From the NCBI RefSeq assembly GCF_002251855.1, contig NZ_NOXW01000021.1:124001-188000 (forward strand): a stretch of DNA of 64,000 nucleotides. The letters run 5' to 3'. The notes under the pieces are model-generated. The model worked only from the letters and a program-made list of their open reading frames with translations. It made no database searches and was not told the origin of the DNA. This DNA comes from Rhodoferax sp. TH121 (GTDB lineage Bacteria > Pseudomonadota > Gammaproteobacteria > Burkholderiales > Burkholderiaceae_C). Shown piece by piece: positions 9,553-17,100 of the stretch; the stretch's first letter is position 1, and every line of letters starts with the position of its first letter. The position numbers and the translations under genes were made by a program.

Positions 9553-10482
9553 ATGAACCACTTTCGCACCGCATTGCTCGTCAGCGCCGTCAGCCTGTGC
9601 AGCGGCCTGGCCTGTGCCGACACCGGCAAACTCCTGCTCACCGGGGGCGTCAGCTCCATCGACGGTGCCGCCGGCGGCGGCCTGACACCCTGGGCTGTCA
9701 TCGGCACTAACGCCACCGAGGGCGAGTTGGGGGTGTCGGCCCATGTGAGCCGCGCCACCACGCAGGACTACAGCCTCAACACCATGGGCGTGGCCTTTGC
9801 CTTTAACGACCGGCTGGAGATCTCGCTGGCGCGGCAAGACTTTGACGCCTCGCCCGTCACCGGGCTCAATGGCCTGGGCTTTGCGGTCCAAAACGGCCAG
9901 CGCGTGAAGATGGACGTGCTGGGCGTGAAGCTGAAAGTCGCTGGCGACGCCGTGCTGGACAGCGACAGCTGGATGCCCCAGATCGCCGTCGGTGTGGAGC
10001 AGAAGTCGGTGGACGCGGGCTCCATCAAGCCGGTGCTGGATTTTTTGGGTGCTAAGACCACCGGAACCGACTTTTATGTGAGCGCGACCAAGCTGTTTTT
10101 GGGCCAAAGCCTGTTGCTGAATGGCACGCTGCGCTACACCAATGCCAACCAGAATGGCCTCGTCGGCTTCGGCAGCAAGGCGCCGGGCACCAACGAAGGC
10201 AGCTGGGTGCCCGAGGTATCGGTGGCCTACCTGCTACGCAAAGACTTGGCGATTGGTGCCGAGTACCGCGCCAAGCCCAATAACTTGCGCGCCATGGGCC
10301 AAGCCAATGGTTTGGGCGAAGGCCTGCAAGAGGACGCGTGGAAAGACCTCTTTGTGGCCTGGGCGCCCAACAAAAACACCTCCATCACCTTGGCCTATGT
10401 GGACCTGGGCCGCGTGTTGCCCGGCGTCACCGCCAACCGCAGCCAATCCGGCTTCTACCTCTCGGCCCAAGTGGCGTTCTGA
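9553..10482 (+). CDS. DUF3034 putative outer-membrane beta-barrel protein
   Basis: 309 residues with a signal peptide ending near LACA-DTG (residue 23). The mature part alternates beta-strands and ends in aromatic Phe (LSAQVAF), the outer-membrane insertion signal. Pattern and length fit DUF3034, a family whose function is unknown. It opens a plus-strand set with a globin gene 24 bp downstream and a cupredoxin gene after that, and diverges from the macroglobulin gene. A channel or receptor role is inference. Confidence 0.85.
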   Translation: MNHFRTALLVSAVSLCSGLACADTGKLLLTGGVSSIDGAAGGGLTPWAVIGTNATEGELGVSAHVSRATTQDYSLNTMGVAFAFNDRLEISLARQDFDASPVTGLNGLGFAVQNGQRVKMDVLGVKLKVAGDAVLDSDSWMPQIAVGVEQKSVDAGSIKPVLDFLGAKTTGTDFYVSATKLFLGQSLLLNGTLRYTNANQNGLVGFGSKAPGTNEGSWVPEVSVAYLLRKDLAIGAEYRAKPNNLRAMGQANGLGEGLQEDAWKDLFVAWAPNKNTSITLAYVDLGRVLPGVTANRSQSGFYLSAQVAF

Positions 10483-10506
10483 TTTGAAACACAGCAAGGA
10501 TTTGAC

Positions 10507-10953
10507 ATGAAACACCTCCTCATCACACTCACGATTGCCGCCCTGGGCCTGGCCGCCACCCCCGCTATGGCGCAAAGCGCTGCCCCCGCGCAAAACGACG
10601 CGCTCTACCAAGCCTTGGGCGCCAAGCCCGGCCTCGAAGCACTGATGGAAGTCTTTGTGGCGGGCCTCAAGGCCGACAAACGCATTGGCGAACAGTTCAA
10701 AGACACCAAGTCGTCCTACCTGCAAGAGCAACTGGTGGACCAGTTTTGCGTGGTGAGCGGCGGCCCTTGCAAATACCAGGGCGCCGACATGAAGTCCGCC
10801 CACGCTGGCATGGAAATCAACAAGGCGCAATTCAACGCGCTGGTGGAAGTGCTGCAGTTCGCCATGGATGCGCGCGGTATTCCGTTTGCCACGCAAAACC
10901 AGTTGCTGGCGCGCCTGGCGCCCATGCACCGTGACGTGATTACCGCAAAGTGA
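10507..10953 (+). CDS. Periplasmic group 1 truncated hemoglobin
   Basis: 148 residues. The first ~22 (KHLLITLTIAALGLAATPAMA) form a cleavable signal peptide, unusual for truncated globins and placing the heme protein in the periplasm. The 2-on-2 globin core follows: LYQALGAKPGLEALMEVF (helix A-B), LVDQFCVVSGGPCKYQG, then SAHAGMEI with proximal His at about residue 99, and the C-terminal H helix. Group 1 globins bind O2 or NO. Placed between DUF3034 and a copper-protein-like gene, an NO/O2-handling role in the envelope is plausible but unproven. Confidence 0.9.
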   Translation: MKHLLITLTIAALGLAATPAMAQSAAPAQNDALYQALGAKPGLEALMEVFVAGLKADKRIGEQFKDTKSSYLQEQLVDQFCVVSGGPCKYQGADMKSAHAGMEINKAQFNALVEVLQFAMDARGIPFATQNQLLARLAPMHRDVITAK

Positions 10954-10963
10954 GTACCGCACC

Positions 10964-11623
10964 ATGCGTTTCACTGTGAGTATGGCCGCCATCTGTGCGG
11001 CGTGGGCCCTGGCCGCCAGCGGAGCAGCCGCTGGCACGCTGGAAGTACTGGTGCTGGACCGCGATGGCAAGCCTACACCCGATGCGGTGGTGATCGTCAT
11101 CCCTAGTGGCAAAGGCCAGCCCAAAACACCGCTGCCCAACAGCGCTGTGGTGAACCAGGAGAAACAGCAGTTTGTGCCCGCTGTCACCGTGGTGGCCGTT
11201 GGCGCCCGCGTGCGTTTCATCAACAGCGACCCCTGGAACCACCACGTGCGTGTGGGGGCTGCTGGTGCTGCGGTGGGCGCGTCAGACGGGCAATCGGCCG
11301 TATTGGAAGGCAAGGCCGAGGGCAAACCCGCCAGCGCTGCCGTCTTCACCATGGACAAACCCGGCGCCATGGGCGCAGCCCTGTTGGGTTGCTTCATTCA
11401 CAGCCGCATGGGCGGTGCCATCTATGTGGCCGATTCGCCCTGGACGGTGAAGACCAACAGTGAGGGTGTGGCCGTGCTGGAGGAGGTGCCCGAGGGCGCC
11501 GCCAGCATCAAGGTCTGGCATGCCGCGCAGCTGGTGGAAAAAACGCCGCTGCAGGTGAATGTATTGGCGGCACCGGGGAAGGTGACGTTTCAGCTGGATG
11601 TGGCGCCGCGCCGGCGCAGCTGA
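10964..11623 (+). CDS. Cupredoxin-like (methylamine-utilisation-type) secreted protein
   Basis: 219 residues with a signal peptide ending near residue 23 (SGAAAG). The domain contains the type-1 copper ligand set in order: His in NSDPWNHHVRV (93/94), then Cys143, His146 and Met149 within LLGCFIHSRMGG. An additional carboxypeptidase-regulatory-like beta-sandwich follows (EGVAVLEEVPEGAASIKVWHA). Proteins of this type are often labelled methylamine utilisation protein, but no methylamine genes are present. It starts 10 bp after the globin gene, so the two are likely co-expressed, with electron transfer the expected chemistry. Confidence 0.85.
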   Translation: MRFTVSMAAICAAWALAASGAAAGTLEVLVLDRDGKPTPDAVVIVIPSGKGQPKTPLPNSAVVNQEKQQFVPAVTVVAVGARVRFINSDPWNHHVRVGAAGAAVGASDGQSAVLEGKAEGKPASAAVFTMDKPGAMGAALLGCFIHSRMGGAIYVADSPWTVKTNSEGVAVLEEVPEGAASIKVWHAAQLVEKTPLQVNVLAAPGKVTFQLDVAPRRRS

Positions 11624-11648
11624 TCTTGCAAGGAGTGGTGCGCGGTGT

Positions 11649-12023
11649 TTAGCGGCCAGGTGCCAAAAGCTGCCCGCGCCACTTCCACTCCAGGCTGGCC
11701 AGGCTGCCCACAAACAGCGCCTCGACCAGCAGATGTGCCATGCCAAAAAGTGTGGCCGTGTCTGCCCAGCACACAGCGATGCCTACGCATACCAATGCCC
11801 ACACACCGTTGGCGACGATCAAGGCGTTGAGCGCGCGTGGAGTGCGTGTGCGGCGGATGGCCAGTGAGAACGAATAGCTCGCGTAGAGCATGTTCGCGAC
11901 GCCGATGAACACCAAGAGGTCTGTCGGCATGCCGTACAGCGCGGCCAGCCAGTCCAGCAGTAACAACATGGCGACACCGGCCAGCGCACCGGCGGTGCAG
12001 TCAATCCAGAGTAGGTGTTTCAC
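11649..12023 (-). CDS. Four-helix integral membrane protein of unknown function
   Basis: 124 residues, nearly all membrane: hydrophobic stretches near 8-29, 37-56, 66-86 and 89-111. It starts with GTG inside the 3' end of the upstream nuclease-like gene (23-bp overlap), which suggests translational coupling. I do not recognise the family. Its GC-rich codon use resembles the core genome more than that of its upstream partner. Confidence 0.7.
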   Translation of the reverse strand: MKHLLWIDCTAGALAGVAMLLLLDWLAALYGMPTDLLVFIGVANMLYASYSFSLAIRRTRTPRALNALIVANGVWALVCVGIAVCWADTATLFGMAHLLVEALFVGSLASLEWKWRGQLLAPGR

Positions 12024-12543
12024 GCCGGTTGGATCTGGTCAAAAGTTGCTCAACTAGCGCCCAATTGTTTTTGAACTGCAACAAATCCTCTACGCCATAT
12101 CGATTGTCGAGTGACTTGTAATTGATCGGGCGTATCCAATCTTTGGGCTCCATCCATTTCACGTAGGAAGAAATGCAAGCATTCTGTATATCAGTCTTCT
12201 TGCATATAAAAAATTGGTCTTCACCATGAGCCGCCCCTAGCGCAATGCAGATGAAAACCAAATCCGGGTGCTCGATAGGCTTTTTGCCACGGTTTACTTG
12301 TTTTCTCGTGACTTCATTTATTTCAATGTCCAGCCATAAGTCTGCACGACTAGGCCATGTCTTCCCCCGGGTAGTCTTCACCTGAATAGGGATTGTTTGC
12401 AACATGTCATTGCACACAATCAGGTCAAACTCGGGGACGTTTCCAGTAAAGGTTGTTGCGATGAGCCCCCTTCGCCCGAGTTCTGCACAAGCCAAGTATT
12501 CGCCAATCTGGCCGGTGAGCTTATTTGATAGACCTGTTGCCAT
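12001..12543 (-). CDS. Restriction-endonuclease-like (PD-(D/E)XK fold) protein, accessory
   Basis: 180 residues. The start shows the typical nuclease-fold layout: GQIGEYLACAELGRRG (helix with Glu near 14), then PEFDLIVCN (Asp near 40) and IPIQVKTTRG (Gln-x-Lys near 53-55), i.e. E...D...QxK of the PD-(D/E)XK superfamily, as in group I intron or DUF4365-like nucleases. No target-recognition domain, methyltransferase or helicase lies next to it. The gene is clearly more A+T rich than its surroundings, with codons unlike the neighbours, and is followed upstream by a gene-poor patch, so recent transfer is likely. Exact subfamily not identified. Confidence 0.75.
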   Translation of the reverse strand: MATGLSNKLTGQIGEYLACAELGRRGLIATTFTGNVPEFDLIVCNDMLQTIPIQVKTTRGKTWPSRADLWLDIEINEVTRKQVNRGKKPIEHPDLVFICIALGAAHGEDQFFICKKTDIQNACISSYVKWMEPKDWIRPINYKSLDNRYGVEDLLQFKNNWALVEQLLTRSNRRETPTLD

Positions 12544-12818
12544 TTGGTTGTTTACTCCGGGAAACGGATGAGTGGAAATTTGAGAAGCCGAGTTGCGTAA
12601 TCCAGGATTGCTGAAGACTTTCGGTGAGATTGAGCGGTTGATATTTCGGTATGGGTCGAGAGTCGTGCCATATGAAAAATTTCGACGCTATTCCATAGCG
12701 TAGCCCAGCATTGTGTTGGCCAATCTCGTGCGCACCTGGCGGGTTTGTTTTTCTGTAAGAAGTTTGGCTTGTATGGGAGCAACGAATTTCTGACGTGGAT
12801 TTACCAATATGGCGAATC

Positions 12819-12897
12819 GCAGAGCCGGGGCTATGGGCTCTCGCCGATTTCTGGGCATTTGACAGTATGAGGCGGGGGCCCATAGCCCCGGCTCTGC
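12819..12897. repeat. 22-nt inverted repeat with 35-nt spacer
   Basis: The arm at 12819-12840 (beginning GCAGAGCCGGGGCTAT) is matched by the reverse complement at 12876-12897 with a single mismatch (21 of 22). As RNA it would form a very stable stem; as DNA a cruciform. There is no T-tract, so a simple terminator is not obvious. It may be the ends of a small non-autonomous element. Confidence 0.75.
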
Positions 12898-12935
12898 GCG
12901 CCCACACAGCCCGACAGAAGCCAAGAGCACATAAA

Positions 12936-12991
12936 GCTATCAATTTAGTAGCTGCTTGCGCAATATACACGGGCGTTAGGGGCCAATTTCT
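12936..12991 (+). repeat. Dispersed ~58-bp repeat, copy A
   Basis: Matches the window's repeat family: GCTATCAA start, core TAGCTGCTTGCGCA, then an ACGGGCGTTAGGGGCC tail. It lies in the gene-poor interval upstream (on the genome) of the RskA-like gene's stop. Confidence 0.8.
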
Positions 12992-13029
12992 TATAAATCC
13001 AACCGGGGCATTGCACCCCGGCCATCGCC

Positions 13030-13824
13030 TCACAGCATCTTCTGAATCAACGTCCCCTTGAACAGTACCGGCCCGGTCGGCCCGGTTTCACTGGGCACGC
13101 CGCCCTTGGGTTCCAGGCTGATGGCCAGGGTGGGGACTTCGCGCACATCGCTCTCACCAGCGGTCAGGCGCAGCAGCTTGTCGCTGCCCAGCACGCCCAG
13201 CGATTTGGGGCCACCGGAGGGCGGCAGGGCCCAGAGTTGCAGGGAGCGGTCGTCGGCTTCCTGGTAGCCACCCACGCGTTGCAGCGTGAGCTTTTTGGCC
13301 TTGGGGTCAAACGTCACCAACATGGATGCAGCCGACTTGTCGTCGGCCAGCACGGCCACGTATTCGATGTGCGGGGTGCTTTGCAGTTGGGTTTGGAGGC
13401 GCGCGATCTCGCCTCCCAGCTCCTCGCGCATGCCGATGCCGACCGACACGGCGGCGATGGTGGCAAACGCCCCCGCTGCGGTGGCCGTGCGCCACACGGT
13501 CAGGCTGCGCAGCCAGCTGCCAATGCCAGCGGATTCTGCAGCTGTTGAGGTTGCTTGCGCGCGCACTGCTTGTTGCACAGCGCTTTGTTTCTCGCCTTGC
13601 ACCAGGTTGTCGATGCGAGTCCACACCGCGCTGCTCGGCTGGGCCTGGGGCTGCAATTCGTTCAGGCTGGACAGCCGGCTTTGCCAGATAAGAGCGGCGG
13701 CGCGGACGGGGGCTTGCTCGCGGGCCATGGCTTCAAAGCGGCGACGGGCGCCACCGCGCAGCGTGCCCAGTGCGTAGCTGCTGGCCAGGCGGTCCAGCAG
13801 TTCGGGGTGTTGTTGCAGGTTCAT
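13030..13824 (-). CDS. Anti-sigma factor of the RskA type
   Basis: 264 residues. The N-terminal ~75 residues (PELLDRLASSYALGTLRGGARRRFEAMA) form the zinc-less anti-sigma domain that binds an ECF sigma factor. One membrane helix follows near residues 108-128 (TATAAGAFATIAAVSVGIGM), then a periplasmic RskA domain (VTFDPKAKKLTLQRVGG, LQLWALPPSGGPKSLGVL). It starts at the ATG at 13824 preceded by AAGGAG, 10 bp after the sigma stop; an in-frame upstream ATG at 13842 would overlap the sigma gene. Its partner is the sigma factor directly upstream in the same operon. Confidence 0.9.
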   Translation of the reverse strand: MNLQQHPELLDRLASSYALGTLRGGARRRFEAMAREQAPVRAAALIWQSRLSSLNELQPQAQPSSAVWTRIDNLVQGEKQSAVQQAVRAQATSTAAESAGIGSWLRSLTVWRTATAAGAFATIAAVSVGIGMREELGGEIARLQTQLQSTPHIEYVAVLADDKSAASMLVTFDPKAKKLTLQRVGGYQEADDRSLQLWALPPSGGPKSLGVLGSDKLLRLTAGESDVREVPTLAISLEPKGGVPSETGPTGPVLFKGTLIQKML

Positions 13825-13834
13825 GCCGGGCTCC

Positions 13835-14410
13835 TTACGCAAAGCGTGCCATGCACATGCGCAACTGGTCCAGACCGCGGCGGATCCAGGTTTTCACGGT
13901 GCCCAGCGGCAGGCGCAATTGCTCGGCCAGCTCGCTATGGCTCAGGTCGCGCACATAGGCCAGGCTCACCACCTCGCGTTGCTTGCTTTCCAGCTTGCCC
14001 AGGCACTGGTGCAGGGCCCAGGCCTGTTCGCTGGCCTGGGCGGTGTCCATGGGCGTGGGGGCGTCGGCGGGCAGGGTGTCGGCCAATGCTTCGTCCAGCT
14101 CGTCGGTCAGGTGGCTGCGCTCGGCGGCGCGTCGGCGCAGCATGTCCAGACCCCGGCTGCGCACGATGAGGCCCAGCCAAGCCATGGGCGGACTCAAAGA
14201 CGCGCGGTAGTCCGCCGCAGAGCGCCACACAGTCAGGAAGGCATCCTGCAGCACGTCCTCGGCCAGCTCGCGCTGGGGAACCACGCGCAGTGCCAGGCCG
14301 TAGAGCTTGCTGGCGCATTGTTCATACAGGGCTTTGAGTGCGGCCTCGTCCTGGTGGGCGATGCGGTCCAGCAGGACGATGAGCAGGGCGTCGTGGTTGT
14401 CAGGCGTCAT
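13835..14410 (-). CDS. ECF RNA polymerase sigma factor paired with RskA
   Basis: 191 residues. Sigma region 2 is seen as LYEQCASKLYGLALRVVPQRELAEDVLQDAFLTVW (split pattern near 31-65), and region 4 as LESKQREVVSLAYVRDLSHSELAEQLRLPLGTVKTWIRRGL near 140-180. It directs RNA polymerase to alternative promoters when released from the downstream RskA anti-sigma. The start could also be the ATG at 14428; neither has a strong ribosome site. The gene is divergent from the ferritin-like/cytochrome/DUF3455 operon, its most likely target. A 7-bp hairpin (14441-14457) lies just ahead of it. Confidence 0.92.
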   Translation of the reverse strand: MTPDNHDALLIVLLDRIAHQDEAALKALYEQCASKLYGLALRVVPQRELAEDVLQDAFLTVWRSAADYRASLSPPMAWLGLIVRSRGLDMLRRRAAERSHLTDELDEALADTLPADAPTPMDTAQASEQAWALHQCLGKLESKQREVVSLAYVRDLSHSELAEQLRLPLGTVKTWIRRGLDQLRMCMARFA

Positions 14411-14733
14411 ACCGCCATTGTGTGTCATGCGCGGTACCACAGCCGCATGTTGCGGCTTGCGCACAAAGCCGCGTAACTTGCTATGAAAAGAGGAGCTTCT
14501 CGCGCTTGTTTGACGGGGGCTGGATGGAGAAATCATGTGAATCGCCGGGTATGTCTGCCAATAGGGCCTGTACTGGGTACGCAGCGCAGGTGGCCATGGA
14601 TTCAGCCCTGCAATGTCCGAGTGCTGCACTGGGTCAATCTGAATCCAGAGCGGGGGCAGGGTGCGTATTGAGAGCGTGGGTCGGCATTTTTCGCCCCGCT
14701 TGTTTCGTCTAACACCTCGTAAAGGACCTGACC
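14411..14733. promoter_or_regulatory. Divergent promoter region between ECF sigma and ferritin-like operon
   Basis: No gene is seen here. A perfect hairpin AGCCGCA-TGT-TGCGGCT sits at 14441-14457. The phrase CGCTTGTTT occurs twice on the plus strand (near 14499 and 14696), the second continuing into CGTCTAA about 30 bp before the ribosome site AAAGGA; a CGTC-type -10 is common for ECF promoters. This assignment is tentative. Confidence 0.4.
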
Positions 14734-15330
14734 ATGACATCCCTGATTCAAACCCTCACCTCTGGCGCTTCTGTTCCCTCCCGCCGTGCTTTCATGGGCC
14801 GCACGGGCACCCTGTCTGCCGTTGCGGTGGCCCTGCTGGCTGGCAAAGACGCCATGGCCCAAGGCATGGCGGGTGATACCTCCAAGGACGTGAGCATCCT
14901 GAACGTGGCCCTGGGCCTGGAGCATGAAGCGATCAACGCTTACCAACTGGGCGCCGGCAGCGGCCTGCTGCAAAAGCCGGTGCTGGACGTGGCCGTGCGC
15001 TTTCAGGCCGACCACAAGGCCCACCGCGACGCGCTGATCGCCACCATCCAGAAATTGGGTGGCACACCGGTGATGGAAAAGAAGCTGGACGACTACGCCA
15101 AGGCGCTGAAAGCCGACACCCTGCGTAACCAGGGCGATGTGCTGGACTTGGCCGCCCGCCTGGAGCTGGGTGCCATCAATGCCTACCTGGGCGTCATTCC
15201 TGCCTTTGGCAACAAGGACCTGGCCAAGGTGGCAGGCCGTTTGGCAGCCGATGAAACCATGCACTACACCCTGCTGCAAAACGCGTTGGGTCGTCCGCTG
15301 CCCGCAGGCGCTTTGTCCTTCGGCGCTTGA
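14734..15330 (+). CDS. Tat-exported ferritin-like domain protein
   Basis: 198 residues. SRRAFMGRTGTLSAVAVALLAG near residues 16-38 is a twin-arginine signal, indicating folded export with a bound cofactor. The mature part is a four-helix bundle with di-iron-type ligands: LEHEAINAY (~61-69), FQADHKAHRD, LELGAINAYL and LAADETMHY. This matches the ferritin_2/DUF4439-like group found with cytochromes. It heads an operon, with cytochrome c overlapping its stop (TGATG), and lies divergent from an ECF sigma/RskA pair. Iron or peroxide chemistry in the periplasm is inferred. Confidence 0.88.
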   Translation: MTSLIQTLTSGASVPSRRAFMGRTGTLSAVAVALLAGKDAMAQGMAGDTSKDVSILNVALGLEHEAINAYQLGAGSGLLQKPVLDVAVRFQADHKAHRDALIATIQKLGGTPVMEKKLDDYAKALKADTLRNQGDVLDLAARLELGAINAYLGVIPAFGNKDLAKVAGRLAADETMHYTLLQNALGRPLPAGALSFGA

Positions 15331-15734
15331 TGCATATGCGTTTGCCCTGTGTGTTGCTGCTGGGTTTGCTGGGCCTCGCTGCAGGGGCCCAGGCCCAATC
15401 CGTAGCACGCGGACAGGCGCTGTTTGAGAGCCGCTGTGTTGCCTGCCACAGTCTGGATGCCAACCGCGTGGGCCCCGCCCTGCGCGGCGTGGTGGGCCGC
15501 ACGGCGGGCAAAGCCAGTGGCTATTTCTATTCCGAGGCCATGGCTGCGGCCACCCATGTATGGGACGTGCCCAAGCTCAAGGCATGGCTCACCAACCCGG
15601 AAACCGTGGTGCCTGGGCAGGACATGAACTACCGCCTGGACATTCCCCAAGACCGTGACGACGTGGTGGCCTATCTGGCCTCCGTGTCTGTACCCGCTTC
15701 CCCTTCCGATCCTTCTTCCAACCCCAGAAAGTAA
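15330..15734 (+). CDS. Periplasmic class I cytochrome c
   Basis: 134 residues. A signal peptide (MRLPCVLLLGLLGLAAGAQAQ) precedes the mature ARGQALFESRCVACHSLD, holding the CxxCH heme motif near residue 36. The distal Met ligand is probably in GQDMNYRL. Size and pattern match c2-like electron carriers. The ATG at 15330 overlaps the ferritin-like stop; a second ATG at 15336 is also possible. Co-transcription with a di-iron-type protein suggests it feeds or drains electrons for that protein. Confidence 0.93.
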   Translation: MHMRLPCVLLLGLLGLAAGAQAQSVARGQALFESRCVACHSLDANRVGPALRGVVGRTAGKASGYFYSEAMAAATHVWDVPKLKAWLTNPETVVPGQDMNYRLDIPQDRDDVVAYLASVSVPASPSDPSSNPRK

Positions 15735-15738
15735 GACC

Positions 15739-16281
15739 ATGAAAACACGTACCGCTTTGTCCCTTGTGCTCGTCGCCGCTCTGGCCGCCTGCGCCAACCA
15801 GCCCATGCGCGCACCGTTCAGCCAAGACATGTTGCCCGCCGCCGTGAAGGTGCCCGCAGGCCACACCGTGGCAATGGAAACCGCTGCCGCCGGCGACATC
15901 ACCTACCAGTGCCGTGCCAAGAAAGACATGGCCGGCCAGTTTGAATGGGTGTTTGTGGGGCCGGATGCGGGCCTGAAGGACCGCAGCGGCAAGGTCGTGG
16001 GCCGCTACTATGGCCCGCCCGCCACCTGGGAGAGCACAGACGGCTCCAAGGTCACCGCCACGCAGGTGGCCGTGGCGCCGAATGGCGACGCCAATATTCC
16101 GCTGCAGCTGGTGAAGGCCAACCCCGCCATGGGCATGGGCGCCATGCAGGGTGTGACGTATATCCAGCGCGTGGCGACGGTGGGCGGTATTGCGCCCAAG
16201 GCCGCTTGTGCCCAGGCCAACGAAGGCGCCAAGCAGATCGTGCAATACCAAGCAGACTACATCCTCTACAAGGCCATGTAA
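15739..16281 (+). CDS. DUF3455 lipoprotein
   Basis: 180 residues. LVAALAAC at residues ~11-18 is a lipobox, so the mature protein would be membrane-anchored at Cys18. Typical DUF3455 features follow: VPAGHTVAMETAAAGDITYQCR, FEWVFVGPDAGL, YYGPPATWES and GVTYIQRVATVGG. Function of the family is unknown. It begins 4 bp after the cytochrome stop and completes the three-gene ferritin-like operon. Confidence 0.88.
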   Translation: MKTRTALSLVLVAALAACANQPMRAPFSQDMLPAAVKVPAGHTVAMETAAAGDITYQCRAKKDMAGQFEWVFVGPDAGLKDRSGKVVGRYYGPPATWESTDGSKVTATQVAVAPNGDANIPLQLVKANPAMGMGAMQGVTYIQRVATVGGIAPKAACAQANEGAKQIVQYQADYILYKAM

Positions 16282-16329
16282 GGCAGGGCAGCAAGGTCTG
16301 CAAGGAAGGGGCTTTCGGAAGCTGCCATA

Positions 16330-16349
16330 TACTGTTGTTAAAAACAGTA
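16330..16349. promoter_or_regulatory. Candidate LexA (SOS) operator upstream of tag
   Basis: TACTGT and ACAGTA flank 8 bases (TGTTAAAA), matching the gammaproteobacterial/betaproteobacterial SOS-box form CTGT-N8-ACAG with symmetric outer TA. It lies 28 bp before the tag start codon, the expected place for a repressor site. No other gene can use it on that side. Confidence 0.7.
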
Positions 16350-16376
16350 TTTGAATTTTGAACCGGGAGCCCCGCC

Positions 16377-17030
16377 ATGCTTGACGACACCACCGCCCCT
16401 ACCGGCCTGTTTGCCGACGACAGCCAGGTCACCCGTTGCGTGTGGTGCCGTGCCACGCCGCACTACCAGCATTACCACGACCACGAATGGGGCTACCCCG
16501 TGGACAGCGACACCCGCCTGTTCGAAAAGATCTGTCTGGAGGGCTTTCAGTCCGGCCTGAGCTGGCTCACCATCCTGAACAAGCGCGAGGGCTTTCGCAC
16601 CGCCTTTGCCGGCTTTGACATGGACAAGGTGGCCGCCTTTGACGACAGTGATGTGACACGTTTGGTATTGGACGCCGGCATCGTGCGTCACCGCGGCAAG
16701 ATCGTTTCCACCATCAACAACGCCCAAAAGGCCATCGAGCTGCGCAAAGAATTTGGGTCGCTGGCCGCCTACTTCTGGCGCTTCGAACCCGAAGCCACCA
16801 ACCGGCCCAGCCAGATCACGCGCCAGACCCTCAGCGGCATCACCACCTCGGCCGAGTCCATCGCCCTGTCCAAAGATTTGCGCAAGCGCGGCTGGAGCTT
16901 TGTCGGCCCCACCACCATGTACGCCTTCATGCAGGCCATGGGCCTGGTGAACGACCACCTGGAAGGCTGCGATGCACGGGGGCGGGCCTTGCAGGCGCGG
17001 GCAGACTTTGTGGTACCCACGAATACCTGA
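16377..17030 (+). CDS. tag: DNA-3-methyladenine glycosylase I
   Basis: 217 residues. Removes 3-methyladenine from alkylated DNA to start base-excision repair. It aligns throughout with E. coli Tag: CVWC near residue 21, YHDHEWGYPVDSDTRLFEKICLEGFQSGLSWLTIL, and RLVLDAGIVRHRGKI. The C-terminal VNDHLEGC keeps the His-x3-Cys that, with the N-terminal Cys/His, binds the zinc snap. An N-terminal extension of ~17 residues precedes the conserved part. The upstream LexA-like palindrome suggests DNA-damage induction, unlike constitutive tag of E. coli. Confidence 0.96.
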   Translation: MLDDTTAPTGLFADDSQVTRCVWCRATPHYQHYHDHEWGYPVDSDTRLFEKICLEGFQSGLSWLTILNKREGFRTAFAGFDMDKVAAFDDSDVTRLVLDAGIVRHRGKIVSTINNAQKAIELRKEFGSLAAYFWRFEPEATNRPSQITRQTLSGITTSAESIALSKDLRKRGWSFVGPTTMYAFMQAMGLVNDHLEGCDARGRALQARADFVVPTNT

Positions 17031-17034
17031 GAGT

Positions 17035-17093
17035 GCTATTGATTCAGTAGCTGTTAACGCAGATTCCATAAGGGCCTACGCCCGATTTTGCCT
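17035..17093 (+). repeat. Dispersed ~58-bp repeat, copy B
   Basis: GCTATTGATTCAGTAGCTGTTAACGCA core with an ATTCCATAAGGGCCTACGCCCG tail (split here). It lies immediately between the convergent stops of tag and the XRE-cupin gene. Confidence 0.75.
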
Positions 17094-17100
17094 AAAACCT

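Larger units (their letters stand above)
12544..13029. other. Gene-poor A+T-rich interval with a large inverted repeat and one dispersed repeat copy
   Basis: Short open frames occur on both strands here, but none has a credible start, protein pattern or ribosome site. Recognisable content is the 22-nt inverted repeat at 12819-12897 and a copy of the dispersed ~58-bp repeat at 12936-12991. Together with the adjoining nuclease-like gene this looks like a small insertion or remnant between core operons. Confidence 0.6.

Noticed and set aside
12552..12782. 76-codon minus-strand frame in the accessory patch
   Set aside because: No ribosome site, no pattern, composition unlike any coding neighbour.
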